Assembly (NCBI GenBank): GCA_023383735.1
Contig: JAHDYN010000012.1
Span: 1 to 13,740, forward strand
DNA: 13,740 bases
Direction: 5' to 3'
From: Gammaproteobacteria bacterium
GTDB taxonomy: Bacteria; Pseudomonadota; Gammaproteobacteria; Steroidobacterales; GCA-2729495
How positions within the stretch are numbered: the first letter of the stretch is position 1; the number at the start of each line of letters is the position of its first letter. Under the pieces are notes generated by a model that worked only from the letters and a program-made list of their open reading frames with translations, did no database searches and was not told the origin of the DNA. Shown in pieces: positions 1-8,645 of this stretch. The position numbers and the translations under genes were made by a program.

Positions 1-1760
<1,760 letters not shown>

Positions 1761-1787
1761 GGGCGGCGCAAGTCCGGAGCAAGGCTT

Positions 1788-2198
1788 TTGTCCGGGCTGA
1801 AGCAGCCGGAACCGGTGCTGGTTGCAGCGGGTGTGATTCGCGATTCCTCGGGCCGGATACTGATCGCACAGCGTCCTGCCGGCAGCCATGCCGGCGGCTT
1901 CTGGGAGTTCCCCGGCGGCAAGATCCGGGCCGGTGAAGACGCATTTCAGGCGCTGGTACGCGAGCTGGCCGAGGAGATTGGCATACAGGTGTTCGCCGCT
2001 TCACCCTTGATGGTCTGCCGCCACAGCTACCCTGAACGGGTGGTCGAGCTGCATGTATTCGAAGTCAGCGACTCCGCGGGCGAGGCACGCGGGCTCGAAG
2101 GTCAGCCCTTGCGCTGGGTGACGGTCGAGGAACTCGGCGGGGCCGGTCTGCTGGAGGCCGATCTGCCGATCGCGGCTGCCCTGATGGAGCGGCTGTAG
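1788..2198 (+). CDS. mutT: MutT-type Nudix hydrolase (8-oxo-dGTP diphosphatase)
   Basis: 136 residues, the usual size for MutT, which hydrolyses 8-oxo-dGTP to the monophosphate and keeps oxidised guanine out of DNA. The complete Nudix box runs from Gly44 to Ile66 (G-x5-E-x7-REL-x-EE-x-G-I), with the metal-binding glutamates in RELAEE. The N-terminus (VLVAAGVIRDSSGRILIAQR) and the following GGFWEFPGGK are typical MutT rather than a generic Nudix protein. The start is TTG at 1788. It is the only credible start between the in-frame secA stop and the first conserved strand, and GGAG (1776-1779) lies 8 nt upstream. It follows secA as in E. coli. The last codons and the stop lie in a direct repeat of GGAGCGGCT (2186-2194 and 2198-2206) that resembles a truncated REP. 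The substrate is assigned from family and synteny, not tested. Confidence 0.93.
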   Translation: MSGLKQPEPVLVAAGVIRDSSGRILIAQRPAGSHAGGFWEFPGGKIRAGEDAFQALVRELAEEIGIQVFAASPLMVCRHSYPERVVELHVFEVSDSAGEARGLEGQPLRWVTVEELGGAGLLEADLPIAAALMERL

Positions 2199-2206
2199 GA
2201 GCGGCT
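2195..2206 (+). repeat. REP-like 12-mer over the mutT stop codon
   Basis: GTAGGAGCGGCT at 2195-2206 is identical to the first 12 bases of the REP hairpin unit at 8806-8827. It contains the mutT TAG and its last base is the first base of the zapD stop triplet (TCA on this strand). The 3' half of the REP palindrome is not present: CAGC follows, then unrelated sequence. It may be a REP remnant, or a chance extension of the nearby GGAGCGGCT copy at 2186-2194. Confidence 0.45.
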
Positions 2207-3012
2207 CAGCAGATCGTCAGGCGAAAGTGCACGTCCTTGTTGATCTGTACCGGACGCTTGCTGGCATCCGGCCATTGCATGAAGCGCACGGTGAAGCGGT
2301 GGTGGCTGCCGCTGATTTCCGGATAGAGACTGACACCCGGCTGCAGCGCGATGCGCAGCAGGCCCGCGGTGCCTTCGCCGACCATGCCGTGCTGATACAC
2401 GCCGTTTACCGCCACCTGTTCCGAGCTGTGGCCGCTCTCGCGCAGCAGCCAGAGCAGTTCCGCGATGCTGTCGCAGAGTGGTCGCAGGTTGACGATCCAG
2501 CGTTCGATGTCGGCCACGCGGACATCGTAGGGATGACCCAGCCAGTGGGCGTAGTCGGGCAGGTCGAATTCGCAGGTGCCGCCGGGTATCGCGCTGCGGT
2601 GTTTCACCGCGGCCAGGAACTCGCTGTCCCGGATCGGTTGCAGGTACTGTGAACCGACGGCAAACAGCTTCTGGCGCAGCTCCTGCAGATTGCGCAGCAC
2701 GCGCTTCAGGCGCGCTTCGTCGATGCCGGCGACGTTCTGGTAGCGGTCGTAGATGCCGATCTGGCGTTCGAGTTCCTTGAGGACATCGCCGCGCACATCG
2801 CCACGGCCGAGGATCGTGATGATGTCGAGCAGGTTGGTGATGGCGCTGCGGCTTCCCCATTCGGAGGGCTGTTCGATGTTGAAACAGAGCTGCTGGTACA
2901 GGAATTCGAGGCGCAACAGGGTACGCATCCGTTCGCTCAGCGGCTGCTCGTAGAGCCCTGAGTAACCGGATGTGGAAGGCTGCTGGAAATCTGCGCCTGG
3001 CATGCTGACCAT
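2206..3012 (-). CDS. zapD: ZapD, FtsZ-bundling cell division protein
   Basis: 268 residues (E. coli ZapD is about 247). ZapD binds the C-terminal tail of FtsZ and cross-links protofilaments in the cytoplasmic Z-ring. Diagnostic stretches are YEQPLSERMRTLLRLEFLYQ near residues 21-40, IPGGTCEFDLPDYAHWL in the middle, and LYPEISGSHHRFTVRFM near the C-terminus, matching the helical and beta-domain signatures of the DUF1342 family. The ATG at 3012 gives a 20-residue leader before the conserved region; a second ATG at 3003 (MPGAD) is equally possible, and neither has a clear Shine-Dalgarno sequence. It lies 101 bp downstream of coaE. That gap holds only a short GC-rich inverted repeat (CCGGG-GA-CCCGG on the minus strand) and no obvious promoter. 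zapD and mutT converge with a 7-bp gap, leaving no room for a terminator. yacG, the normal partner gene, is absent. Confidence 0.95.
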   Translation of the reverse strand: MVSMPGADFQQPSTSGYSGLYEQPLSERMRTLLRLEFLYQQLCFNIEQPSEWGSRSAITNLLDIITILGRGDVRGDVLKELERQIGIYDRYQNVAGIDEARLKRVLRNLQELRQKLFAVGSQYLQPIRDSEFLAAVKHRSAIPGGTCEFDLPDYAHWLGHPYDVRVADIERWIVNLRPLCDSIAELLWLLRESGHSSEQVAVNGVYQHGMVGEGTAGLLRIALQPGVSLYPEISGSHHRFTVRFMQWPDASKRPVQINKDVHFRLTIC

Positions 3013-3113
3013 GATTGGCCGGTTTCAGTCCGTAGCCGTTGTTTTCCCGGCATTCTGCGCCACGCAACCGGGCGAGGGCAAATGCTCTCTGCGGGCCGGG
3101 TCCCCGGGCGGTC

Positions 3114-3773
3114 TCAGCCGGCGGGGCGACTTGCCAGTTCACGATAGCGGGCATCGAGTTCGGTCACGCGCTGCCGGGTCGCCGCGAGACTGCCGGAATT
3201 GTCCACCACATCGTCGGCCCTGGCGAGTCGCTCGGCACGGCTCGCCTGCGCCGCGAGCAGCTGCCGGGCGCGCGTTTCGCTTTCGCCGTCCCGCGTCATC
3301 AGGCGCCTCCGCTGCAGCTCCTCCGGGCAATCGACCACCAGCACCCGGTCGGTGCGCCGGTCGAGTCCGGACTCGATGAGCAGCGGCACCACCACCACCT
3401 GGTAGGGGCCGCCTGCCGCGGCGCACTGCGCCTCCATTGCGGTACCGATGCGCGGATGGGTGATCGCCTCCAGCTGTTTCCGCCGGGCCGGGTCGGCAAA
3501 GACGATGTCGCGCAGCTGTTGCCGGTCGAGGCTGCCGTCTGCCAGCAGCACCTCGCTGCCGAAGACGTCGGCGATTTCCTGCAGGGCCGGGGCGCCGGGG
3601 CGGACGATTTCGCGCGCGATCAGGTCGGTGTCGATCACCGGGATGCCGAGGCTCGCAAAGATGTCCGCGACCGCGGTCTTGCCGCTGGCGATGCCGCCGG
3701 TCAGTCCCACGCGCCAGGTCCTGTGCCCGGTAGCTGCCGCGCGCTCCGGGCCGGATGTCTGCGCGGCCATCAT
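3114..3773 (-). CDS. coaE: Dephospho-CoA kinase
   Basis: 219 residues. CoaE phosphorylates the 3'-OH of the dephospho-CoA ribose with ATP, the last step of coenzyme A synthesis. The P-loop GGIASGKT is at residues 26-33, the DTD motif of the substrate site at 48-50, PLLIESG at 130-136, and the C-terminal RADDVVDNSGS at about 185-195, all characteristic of CoaE. The chosen start is the ATG at 3773. It overlaps the pilD stop as ATGA, which implies translational coupling; an adjacent ATG at 3770 would shorten the protein by one residue. The frame stays open upstream through pilD to 4073, but that extension is out-of-frame pilD sequence and not a real N-terminus. The coaE-zapD neighbour pair is conserved across gammaproteobacteria. 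The N-terminal tail of about 20 residues before the first strand is longer than in E. coli. Confidence 0.96.
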   Translation of the reverse strand: MMAAQTSGPERAAATGHRTWRVGLTGGIASGKTAVADIFASLGIPVIDTDLIAREIVRPGAPALQEIADVFGSEVLLADGSLDRQQLRDIVFADPARRKQLEAITHPRIGTAMEAQCAAAGGPYQVVVVPLLIESGLDRRTDRVLVVDCPEELQRRRLMTRDGESETRARQLLAAQASRAERLARADDVVDNSGSLAATRQRVTELDARYRELASRPAG

Positions 3774-4678
3774 CCGGCCGGCGGGAAGACCCGCAGGAAG
3801 GGCACCGCAGTCAGCAGGGCCTCGCCCCAGGCCATCGCGACGAAACCTGCCGCGGCCAGATAGGGCCCGAAGGGAATCGGCTCCCTGCGGCCATGTCGCC
3901 CGAGCACGATCAGCGCGATGCCGGTCACGGCACCGGTCACGGCCGAGAGCAGCAGGATCGGCAGGAACATCTGGTAGCCGAGCCAGGCGAGGAGTGCGGC
4001 GAACAGCTTGAAGTCGCCGTAGCCCATGCCCTCCTTGCCGGTTGCGAGCCGGAAGCCCTGATACACCAGCCACAGGCTCAGGTAGCCGGCCATGGCACCG
4101 ATCACCGCGTCTGAGAGGCTGGCGGCAAACGGGCTGGTCGGCGCGTGTGGTGCAGCGAGCAGCTGAAACAGCAATCCGGCCCAGAGCAGCGGTACCGTGA
4201 TGGTGTCGGGGAGCAGCTGGTGATCCAGATCGATCACCGTCAGGGCAATCAGCGCCCAGCTGACCAGCACGGCGGCGGCTGCATCGACCGTGTAACCGAA
4301 GCGCCAGACCAGGTACGCCGAGACCAGGCCGCTAAGCGCCTCGATGACCGGATAGCGGAGCGGAATCGCCACACCGCAGGCGGCGCAGCGACCGCGCAGC
4401 CACAGCCAGCCGAACAGCGGGATGTTGTGGCGGGCCTTGATCTGCGCCTTGCAGGCGGGACAGCCGGAGCGCGGGACAAACAGGTTGAAAGCCGCCGTGT
4501 CGGCCGGACCGGCCGCCGGCGCTGCGGCATCGCTGCCGGGAAACAGGGCGCGGCATTGCTCGCGCCACTCCCGCTCCATCATGAGCGGCAGGCGGTAGAT
4601 CACCACGTTCAGGAAGCTGCCGACCAGCAGGCCGAGCACACCGGCGAAGGCGGCCAGCAGCGGCAGGGCGGGCTGCAA
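3770..4678 (-). CDS. pilD: PilD prepilin peptidase / N-methyltransferase
   Basis: 302-residue inner-membrane aspartyl protease that removes the leader of type IV prepilins and methylates the new N-terminal Phe. The N-terminus GLLVGSFLNVVIYRLP is the family signature. Four zinc-type cysteines (C73, C76, C98, C101, as CPAC and CAAC) lie in the cytoplasmic loop. The catalytic aspartates fall in VIDLDHQLLPD (D150) and GYGDFK (D222). The rest is membrane helices. The best start is TTG at 4678, with GAG about 9 nt upstream, 14 bp after pilC. No ATG lies before the conserved helix, and this start leaves a short cytoplasmic tail. It overlaps coaE by 4 nt. Bifunctionality is inferred from the intact cysteine loop. 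It probably also processes type II secretion pseudopilins if the genome encodes them. Confidence 0.96.
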   Translation of the reverse strand: MQPALPLLAAFAGVLGLLVGSFLNVVIYRLPLMMEREWREQCRALFPGSDAAAPAAGPADTAAFNLFVPRSGCPACKAQIKARHNIPLFGWLWLRGRCAACGVAIPLRYPVIEALSGLVSAYLVWRFGYTVDAAAAVLVSWALIALTVIDLDHQLLPDTITVPLLWAGLLFQLLAAPHAPTSPFAASLSDAVIGAMAGYLSLWLVYQGFRLATGKEGMGYGDFKLFAALLAWLGYQMFLPILLLSAVTGAVTGIALIVLGRHGRREPIPFGPYLAAAGFVAMAWGEALLTAVPFLRVFPPAG

Positions 4679-4692
4679 GGCGCCGGGCTCGA

Positions 4693-5910
4693 TCAGATGA
4701 CCGCGCCCATCTTGAAGATCGGCAGGTACATGGCGATGACCAGACCACCGACGAGCACGCCGAGTATGGCCATGATCATCGGTTCGAGCAGGCTGCTCAT
4801 GCTGTCCACCGCGTTATCGACATCGGCCTCGTAGAAATCCGCGACCTTGGCCGACATCTCGTCCAACGAACCCGACTCCTCGCCGACGGCGATCATCTGG
4901 ATCACCATGTTGGGGAACAGGCCGGTATTCTCCATGGCCCGCTGCAGGCGCTGGCCGGTCGATACCTCATCGCGCATGGCCAGCACGGCTTTCTCGTACA
5001 CGATGTTGCCGGTGGCGCCGGCCACCGACTGCAGGGCCTCGACCAGCGGCACGCCGGCGCTGAACATGGTGGACAGCGTGCGGGCAAAGCGCGCGATCGA
5101 TGCCTTGACGAGAATCGAGCCGACGATCGGCAGCTTCAGGAACAGCCGGTCCTCGATCTCGCGCAATTTCTTCGAGCGTTTCTTGGTGTAGAGATAAAAG
5201 GCGATGCCGCCGCCGACCGCCAGACCCACGGCCCAGCCCTTGGTCTGCACGAACATCGACAGGTCGATGACCATGCGGGTAAAGGCCGGCAGGTCGGCGC
5301 CGAAGCCCTTGAACAGCGATTCGAACTGCGGGATCACGAAGATCAGCAGGATCAGCGTCACGACGAAAGCCACGACCAGCACGGCCGCCGGATAGAACAG
5401 CGCTTTCTTGATCTTCTTCTTGATGGCCTCGGTCTTTTCCTTGTAGGTCGCGATCTTGTCCAGCAGGGTATCGAGCGCACCGGCCTGTTCGCCGGCAGTC
5501 ACCAGGTTGACGAAGAGGTCGTCGAAATGGAGTGGATGGCGGCCGAGCGCTTCAGCGAGTGCGGTGCCGGATTCGAGGTCGGCCCGGATGCCGAGGATCA
5601 GTTTCTGCATTGCCGGATTGTCGTGTCCGGCGCCGACGATATCGAAGGCCTGTACCAGCGGGATGCCGGCGGCAAGCATGGTGGCGATCTGGCGGCTGAA
5701 GATGGCGATGTCGCCGGGGGTTACCTTGCCGCCGCCCTTGAACAGCGTGGATTCCTTGCGGATGCGAACCGGCACGACACCCTGCTTGCGCAGTACGGCG
5801 CGCACCGCGGCCTCGCTGGAGGCCATGGTCTTGCCCCGAACCTTGTTGCCCCGGTTGTCAGTCCCTTCCCAGGTGAACCCGACCTGATTGATGGCGACGC
5901 CTGCAGCCAT
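4693..5910 (-). CDS. pilC: PilC, type IV pilus inner-membrane platform protein
   Basis: 405 residues, the standard PilC/GspF length. PilC is the polytopic platform that couples the PilB and PilT motors to pilin insertion and extraction. Two repeated GspF domains are visible, at about residues 68-195 and 270-395, each with the family pattern FSRQIATMLAAGIPLVQAF or FARTLSTMFSAGVPLVEAL followed by GEQAG or GEESG. Three hydrophobic segments follow the usual layout: about 170-197 (ending IPQFESLF), about 224-242, and about 375-398 (ending YLPIFKMG). The basic stretch KEKTEAIKKKIKK precedes the first segment. The ATG at 5910 has GGAG 8 nt upstream. The gap to pilB is 75 bp with nothing notable, and pilD follows after 14 bp, so pilB-pilC-pilD-coaE-zapD is probably one transcript. 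Confidence 0.97.
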   Translation of the reverse strand: MAAGVAINQVGFTWEGTDNRGNKVRGKTMASSEAAVRAVLRKQGVVPVRIRKESTLFKGGGKVTPGDIAIFSRQIATMLAAGIPLVQAFDIVGAGHDNPAMQKLILGIRADLESGTALAEALGRHPLHFDDLFVNLVTAGEQAGALDTLLDKIATYKEKTEAIKKKIKKALFYPAAVLVVAFVVTLILLIFVIPQFESLFKGFGADLPAFTRMVIDLSMFVQTKGWAVGLAVGGGIAFYLYTKKRSKKLREIEDRLFLKLPIVGSILVKASIARFARTLSTMFSAGVPLVEALQSVAGATGNIVYEKAVLAMRDEVSTGQRLQRAMENTGLFPNMVIQMIAVGEESGSLDEMSAKVADFYEADVDNAVDSMSSLLEPMIMAILGVLVGGLVIAMYLPIFKMGAVI

Positions 5911-5985
5911 GAGCCCAACTCCGAATCGCTAAGCGCGGAATAACCCCGTCAGGCAGCCCATGCCCGACCCCCGCACGGTGGATTA

Positions 5986-7710
5986 TCAAGACTCGATTGT
6001 AACCCTATTGATTTCCTCAAGACTTGTAAGCCCGTCCTTGACTTTTTGCAGGGCGGAGCGACGCAGCGACCAGACCCCGTCCTTTTCCGACTGCTCGGCG
6101 ATCTGCACGGCGTTGCCGCCCTCGAGGATGATCCGGCCGATGGTCTCGGTGACCGGCATGACCTGGTAGATGCCCACCCGGCCCTTGTAGCCGTCATTGC
6201 ACTGCTTGCAGCCGACCGGCCCGAAGACGCGCAGCCCGCCGCGGATGTCTTCTTTGGTGAAGCCTTCGCTCAGCAGGGCGTCGTCGGGAATGTCGCGCAG
6301 TTCCTTGCACTGTTCGCAGAGGCGCCGCGCCAGGCGCTGGGCGATGATCAGGTGCACCGAGGTGGCAATGGCGTAGGGTTTGACGCCCATGTCCACCATG
6401 CGCGTGAGGGTGCGCGGCGCATCGTTGGTGTGCAGGGTCGAGAGCACGAGGTGGCCGGTCTGGGCAGCCTTGATGGCGGTCTCCGCGGTCTCGAGGTCGC
6501 GGATTTCGCCGACCATGATCACGTCCGGGTCCTGGCGCAGGAAGGCCTTCAGGGCCGAGGCGAAGGTCAGTCCCACCTTGGGGTTGACGTTCACCTGGTT
6601 GATGCCGGGGACGTTGATCTCGACCGGGTCTTCGCAGGTCGAGATGTTGCGGTCCTCGGTGTTGAGGATATTGATGCCGGTGTACAGCGACACGGTCTTG
6701 CCGCTGCCGGTCGGGCCGGTCACCAGGATCATGCCGTAGGGCTTGGCCAGTGCGTCCAGGTACAGCTTGCGCTGGAAGTCTTCGTAACCGAGCACCTCGA
6801 TGCCGAGCTTGGCAGCGGTCGGGTCGAGTATACGCAGCACCACCTTCTCGCCGAACAGCGTCGGACAGGTGTTGACGCGAAAATCGATGGCGCGGTTCTT
6901 CGACAGCCGCAGCTTGATGCGCCCATCCTGCGGCACCCGGCGTTCGGCGATGTCGAGCCGGGACATGACCTTGAGGCGCGCCGTCACCTTGCCGGCCAGC
7001 GCCAGCGGTGGTGCGGCGACCTGCTTCAGCACGCCGTCGAGGCGGGTGCGCACGCGGTAGTTCTTCTCGTAGGGCTCGAAGTGGATGTCCGAGGCGCCGC
7101 GCTTGATCGCATCGAGCATGATCTTGTTGACGAAGCGCACCACCGGTGCGTCCTCGACGTCGTCGCGGGCGACGTCGTCGCCGACCGTGTCGTCGTCGCC
7201 GCCGACCTGCAGGCTCTCGAGGTCGAAGTCGTCCTCGTCAAAATTCGACATCGAGGTATCGACGGCCTCGAGTGCCTTGCCGACCATCGCGTCGAGCTTG
7301 TCCTGCTCGACGATGATCGGGTCGACGCGCACGCCGGACTGGAACTTGATCTCGTCGATGGCCGCATGGGCCGTGGGATCGGAAACGCCGAGGAACAGCC
7401 GCTTGCCACGAAGCAGCAGGGGCAGGACCCGGTGCTTGGCCAGCAGCCGCTGGTCTACCGACTTGACCGCCTCCATATCGAGGTCGAGCGCATCGAGGTC
7501 GAGCAGGGGCACGCCGAACTCGGAGGAGGCGGCAACCGCGATCTTGGCGGCCTCCACCAGGTTACGGTCGACGAGGTAGGGCACCAGGCCCATATGCTGG
7601 GCTTCCGCGCCCTTGATGGCGTGGATGACCGCATCTTCCGCGATCAGTCCGTCCTGGACCAGCCGTCGGGAGAGGCCGCTGAGCGGCGCATTGGTGGCGG
7701 ATACGGCCAT
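5986..7710 (-). CDS. pilB: PilB, type IV pilus extension ATPase
   Basis: 574 residues. PilB is the cytoplasmic hexameric ATPase that drives pilin polymerisation. Residues about 10-150 form the N-terminal T2SSE_N/MshEN-type domain. Walker A GPTGSGKT is at 332-339, the Asp box CEDPVE at 359-364, Walker B with DVIMVGEIRD at 396-405, and the His box TGHLVLSTLHTNDA at 418-431. A tetracysteine zinc site (C465, C468, C501, C504) separates PilB from the retraction ATPase PilT, which lacks it. Between the N-domain and the ATPase core (about 157-189) is a strongly acidic, Asp-rich linker with little predicted structure. The ATG at 7710 has AGGA 7 nt upstream. The gene follows pilA but is separated from it by a strong terminator, so it should have its own promoter. 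The degenerate N-terminal repeats leave c-di-GMP binding undecided. Confidence 0.97.
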   Translation of the reverse strand: MAVSATNAPLSGLSRRLVQDGLIAEDAVIHAIKGAEAQHMGLVPYLVDRNLVEAAKIAVAASSEFGVPLLDLDALDLDMEAVKSVDQRLLAKHRVLPLLLRGKRLFLGVSDPTAHAAIDEIKFQSGVRVDPIIVEQDKLDAMVGKALEAVDTSMSNFDEDDFDLESLQVGGDDDTVGDDVARDDVEDAPVVRFVNKIMLDAIKRGASDIHFEPYEKNYRVRTRLDGVLKQVAAPPLALAGKVTARLKVMSRLDIAERRVPQDGRIKLRLSKNRAIDFRVNTCPTLFGEKVVLRILDPTAAKLGIEVLGYEDFQRKLYLDALAKPYGMILVTGPTGSGKTVSLYTGINILNTEDRNISTCEDPVEINVPGINQVNVNPKVGLTFASALKAFLRQDPDVIMVGEIRDLETAETAIKAAQTGHLVLSTLHTNDAPRTLTRMVDMGVKPYAIATSVHLIIAQRLARRLCEQCKELRDIPDDALLSEGFTKEDIRGGLRVFGPVGCKQCNDGYKGRVGIYQVMPVTETIGRIILEGGNAVQIAEQSEKDGVWSLRRSALQKVKDGLTSLEEINRVTIES

Positions 7711-7734
7711 CGGGATCCTTGGGCAACCGGGCAG

Positions 7735-7763
7735 ATATTAGGGTAAGTGTGTAGTGTTACTAA
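7735..7763 (-). promoter_or_regulatory. Candidate sigma-70-type promoter for pilB (weak)
   Basis: On the minus strand a -10-like TAATAT (7740-7735) is preceded after 17 nt by TTAGTA (7763-7758), a poor -35. A start near 7728 would give a leader of about 18 nt. The pilA terminator lies just upstream, so some promoter is needed here. The poor -35 and the nearby palindrome suggest activator dependence, but this is inference. Confidence 0.3.
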
Positions 7764-7776
7764 GGATCGGCGCCGG

Positions 7777-7797
7777 GCGCAACTGAATCAGTAGCGC
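7777..7797. promoter_or_regulatory. 21-bp near-perfect palindrome upstream of pilB
   Basis: Arms GCGCAACTGA (7777-7786) and TCAGTAGCGC (7788-7797) around a central A pair at 9 of 10 positions. The element sits about 67-87 bp upstream of the pilB ATG. If the candidate pilB promoter is right, it is centred near -59, a common activator position. It has no T-run on either side, so it is not an intrinsic terminator. The binding protein is unknown. Confidence 0.45.
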
Positions 7798-7854
7798 AAT
7801 GTGACGAAATAGCCGGGATTTGGCCGGCGGGGCACCTGGCCGCAACCGGAAGAC

Positions 7855-7887
7855 AAAAAAAACGCCCCGCCGTAAGGCGGGGCGTTT
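7855..7887 (-). terminator. Rho-independent terminator of pilA
   Basis: The arms at 7860-7871 and 7876-7887 form a perfect 12-bp hairpin (core CGCCCCGCC / GGCGGGGCG) with a GTAA loop at 7872-7875. On the minus strand the stem runs into eight T residues (complement of A7855-A7862). It lies 23 bp past the pilA stop and is a textbook intrinsic terminator. It should isolate the abundant pilA message from pilB. The plus-strand side has only three T residues, so it is mainly one-directional. Confidence 0.95.
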
Positions 7888-7910
7888 GTCAGCACTTCAG
7901 ACTTCAGCTG

Positions 7911-8414
7911 TTACGGACGGCAGGAGGAAGGCATGTACTTGTCTTCCAGGTCCGGAGCCGCGTAGGCAGCTACGGTGCCACCGCCAGCAGTACCGAGCAG
8001 TTCGGTGTTCGCCGGCTGCGGAGCATTGCCGCAACGCCAGACGACGCTCAGGTCCTCTGACTCGTAGGGCGTCAGGGTCAGAACCAGGCCGTCGATGACC
8101 GAGTTGACCTCATTGCCGTAGGTGATCGTGATGGTGCCGTTCTCGACTTCCACCGACTCGACGTACTTGCCGCTGGTGTCGGTAGCGTTGGCCGTCATGC
8201 CGGCAGCTTCGCGGTTAGCCGGTGCTTCACCGCTGTTCGAGAAGGACTCGGCGATAGACGCCTTGGCGGCTGCAGCCAGCGTCAGACCTTCAGAGACCTG
8301 CGAGCGGATGGTGTAGTCCTGATAGGCCGGGATGGCGATCGCGGCCAGGATGCCGATGATGGCCACCACGATCATCAATTCGATGAGCGTAAAGCCCTGC
8401 TGGATTTTCTTCAT
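7911..8414 (-). CDS. pilA: Major type IV pilin (prepilin)
   Basis: 167-residue prepilin. The short basic leader MKKIQQG is cut after Gly7 by PilD, giving a 160-residue mature protein that starts with N-methyl-Phe. The hydrophobic N-terminal helix FTLIELMIVVAIIGILAAIA carries the essential Glu at mature position 5, and the IPAYQDYTIRSQVSEGL shoulder is typical of type IVa pilins. Cys128 and Cys165 near the C-terminus should form the D-loop disulfide, with the 36-residue loop exposed on the pilus surface. The ATG at 8414 has a strong AGGAGAG ribosome-binding site. The gene has its own sigma-54-type promoter and its own terminator, so it is monocistronic. Base composition is visibly less GC-rich than in the flanking genes, as expected for a high-level, surface-exposed and diversifying gene. 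No second pilin gene lies alongside. Confidence 0.97.
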   Translation of the reverse strand: MKKIQQGFTLIELMIVVAIIGILAAIAIPAYQDYTIRSQVSEGLTLAAAAKASIAESFSNSGEAPANREAAGMTANATDTSGKYVESVEVENGTITITYGNEVNSVIDGLVLTLTPYESEDLSVVWRCGNAPQPANTELLGTAGGGTVAAYAAPDLEDKYMPSSCRP

Positions 8415-8473
8415 GAGTCACTCTCCTGATGGTTGCGTACTGGAAACTGCGGCCGGAGCCTGCGGGCCATACA

Positions 8474-8490
8474 TTGCAGGATCTGTGCCA
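8474..8490 (-). promoter_or_regulatory. Sigma-54 (RpoN) promoter of pilA
   Basis: On the minus strand, TGGCAC (8490-8485), AGATC, then CTGCAA. The -24 GG and -12 GC dinucleotides are separated by exactly 10 bp, as sigma-54 requires. The match to TGGCAC-N5-TTGCA misses only the first T of the -12 block. Transcription should start near 8464, giving a leader of about 50 nt before the pilA ATG. The pilA promoter is RpoN- and PilR-dependent in Pseudomonas aeruginosa, and pilR lies directly upstream here. Confidence 0.88.
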
Positions 8491-8516
8491 GCAGCCGGCG
8501 GGAAGATCGCAAGCTC

Positions 8517-8538
8517 ATGATTCAAATAGGTAATTTAT
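8517..8538. other. AT-rich patch between pilA promoter and upstream inverted repeat
   Basis: A 22-bp stretch that is mostly A/T in an otherwise GC-rich region, including ATTCAAATAG and TAATTTAT. It lies between the sigma-54 element and the inverted repeat, where DNA bending (for example by IHF) would bring a bound activator to RNA polymerase. The match to the IHF consensus is imperfect, so the role is only suggested. Confidence 0.25.
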
Positions 8539-8597
8539 CTGGCGACTGGTTCCAGTCCGGTGGCGGTGCAACATAAGCCCGGTGCGGAATTGCCGCC

Positions 8598-8640
8598 GAC
8601 CTGACGCCCAGCGTCACTATCTGACCCTCAGCGTCAGGTC
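8598..8640. promoter_or_regulatory. 43-bp nested inverted repeat, candidate PilR enhancer site (UAS) for pilA
   Basis: Outer arms GACCTGACGC (8598-8607) and GCGTCAGGTC (8631-8640) are perfect 10-bp inverted repeats. The left arm also pairs with an inner GCGTCA (8611-8616) as TGACGC-CCA-GCGTCA, and the right arm pairs partly with TGACCC (8622-8627). The result is four TGAC/GTCA half-sites. The element lies about 110-155 bp upstream of the -24 box, the normal range for activators of sigma-54 promoters, and directly after the pilR stop. No T-run follows on the minus strand, so it is a poor intrinsic terminator for pilR. Assignment to PilR is inference from position and symmetry. Confidence 0.6.
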
Positions 8641-8645
8641 CGGCT

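Noticed and set aside
3774..4073. N-terminal extension of CoaE by 100 residues
   Set aside because: The extra sequence is pilD read in another frame, Arg/Ala-rich, and unrelated to any CoaE. The ATGA start at 3773 fits family length.
6046..7746. A 566-codon open frame antisense to pilB
   Set aside because: Complement of a highly conserved ATPase, no recognisable domain or ribosome-binding site; a composition artefact.
8598..8640. The large inverted repeat as a pilR terminator
   Set aside because: No T-run follows the stem on the minus strand, and its position relative to the sigma-54 promoter fits an activator site better. Some transcript-end role cannot be excluded.
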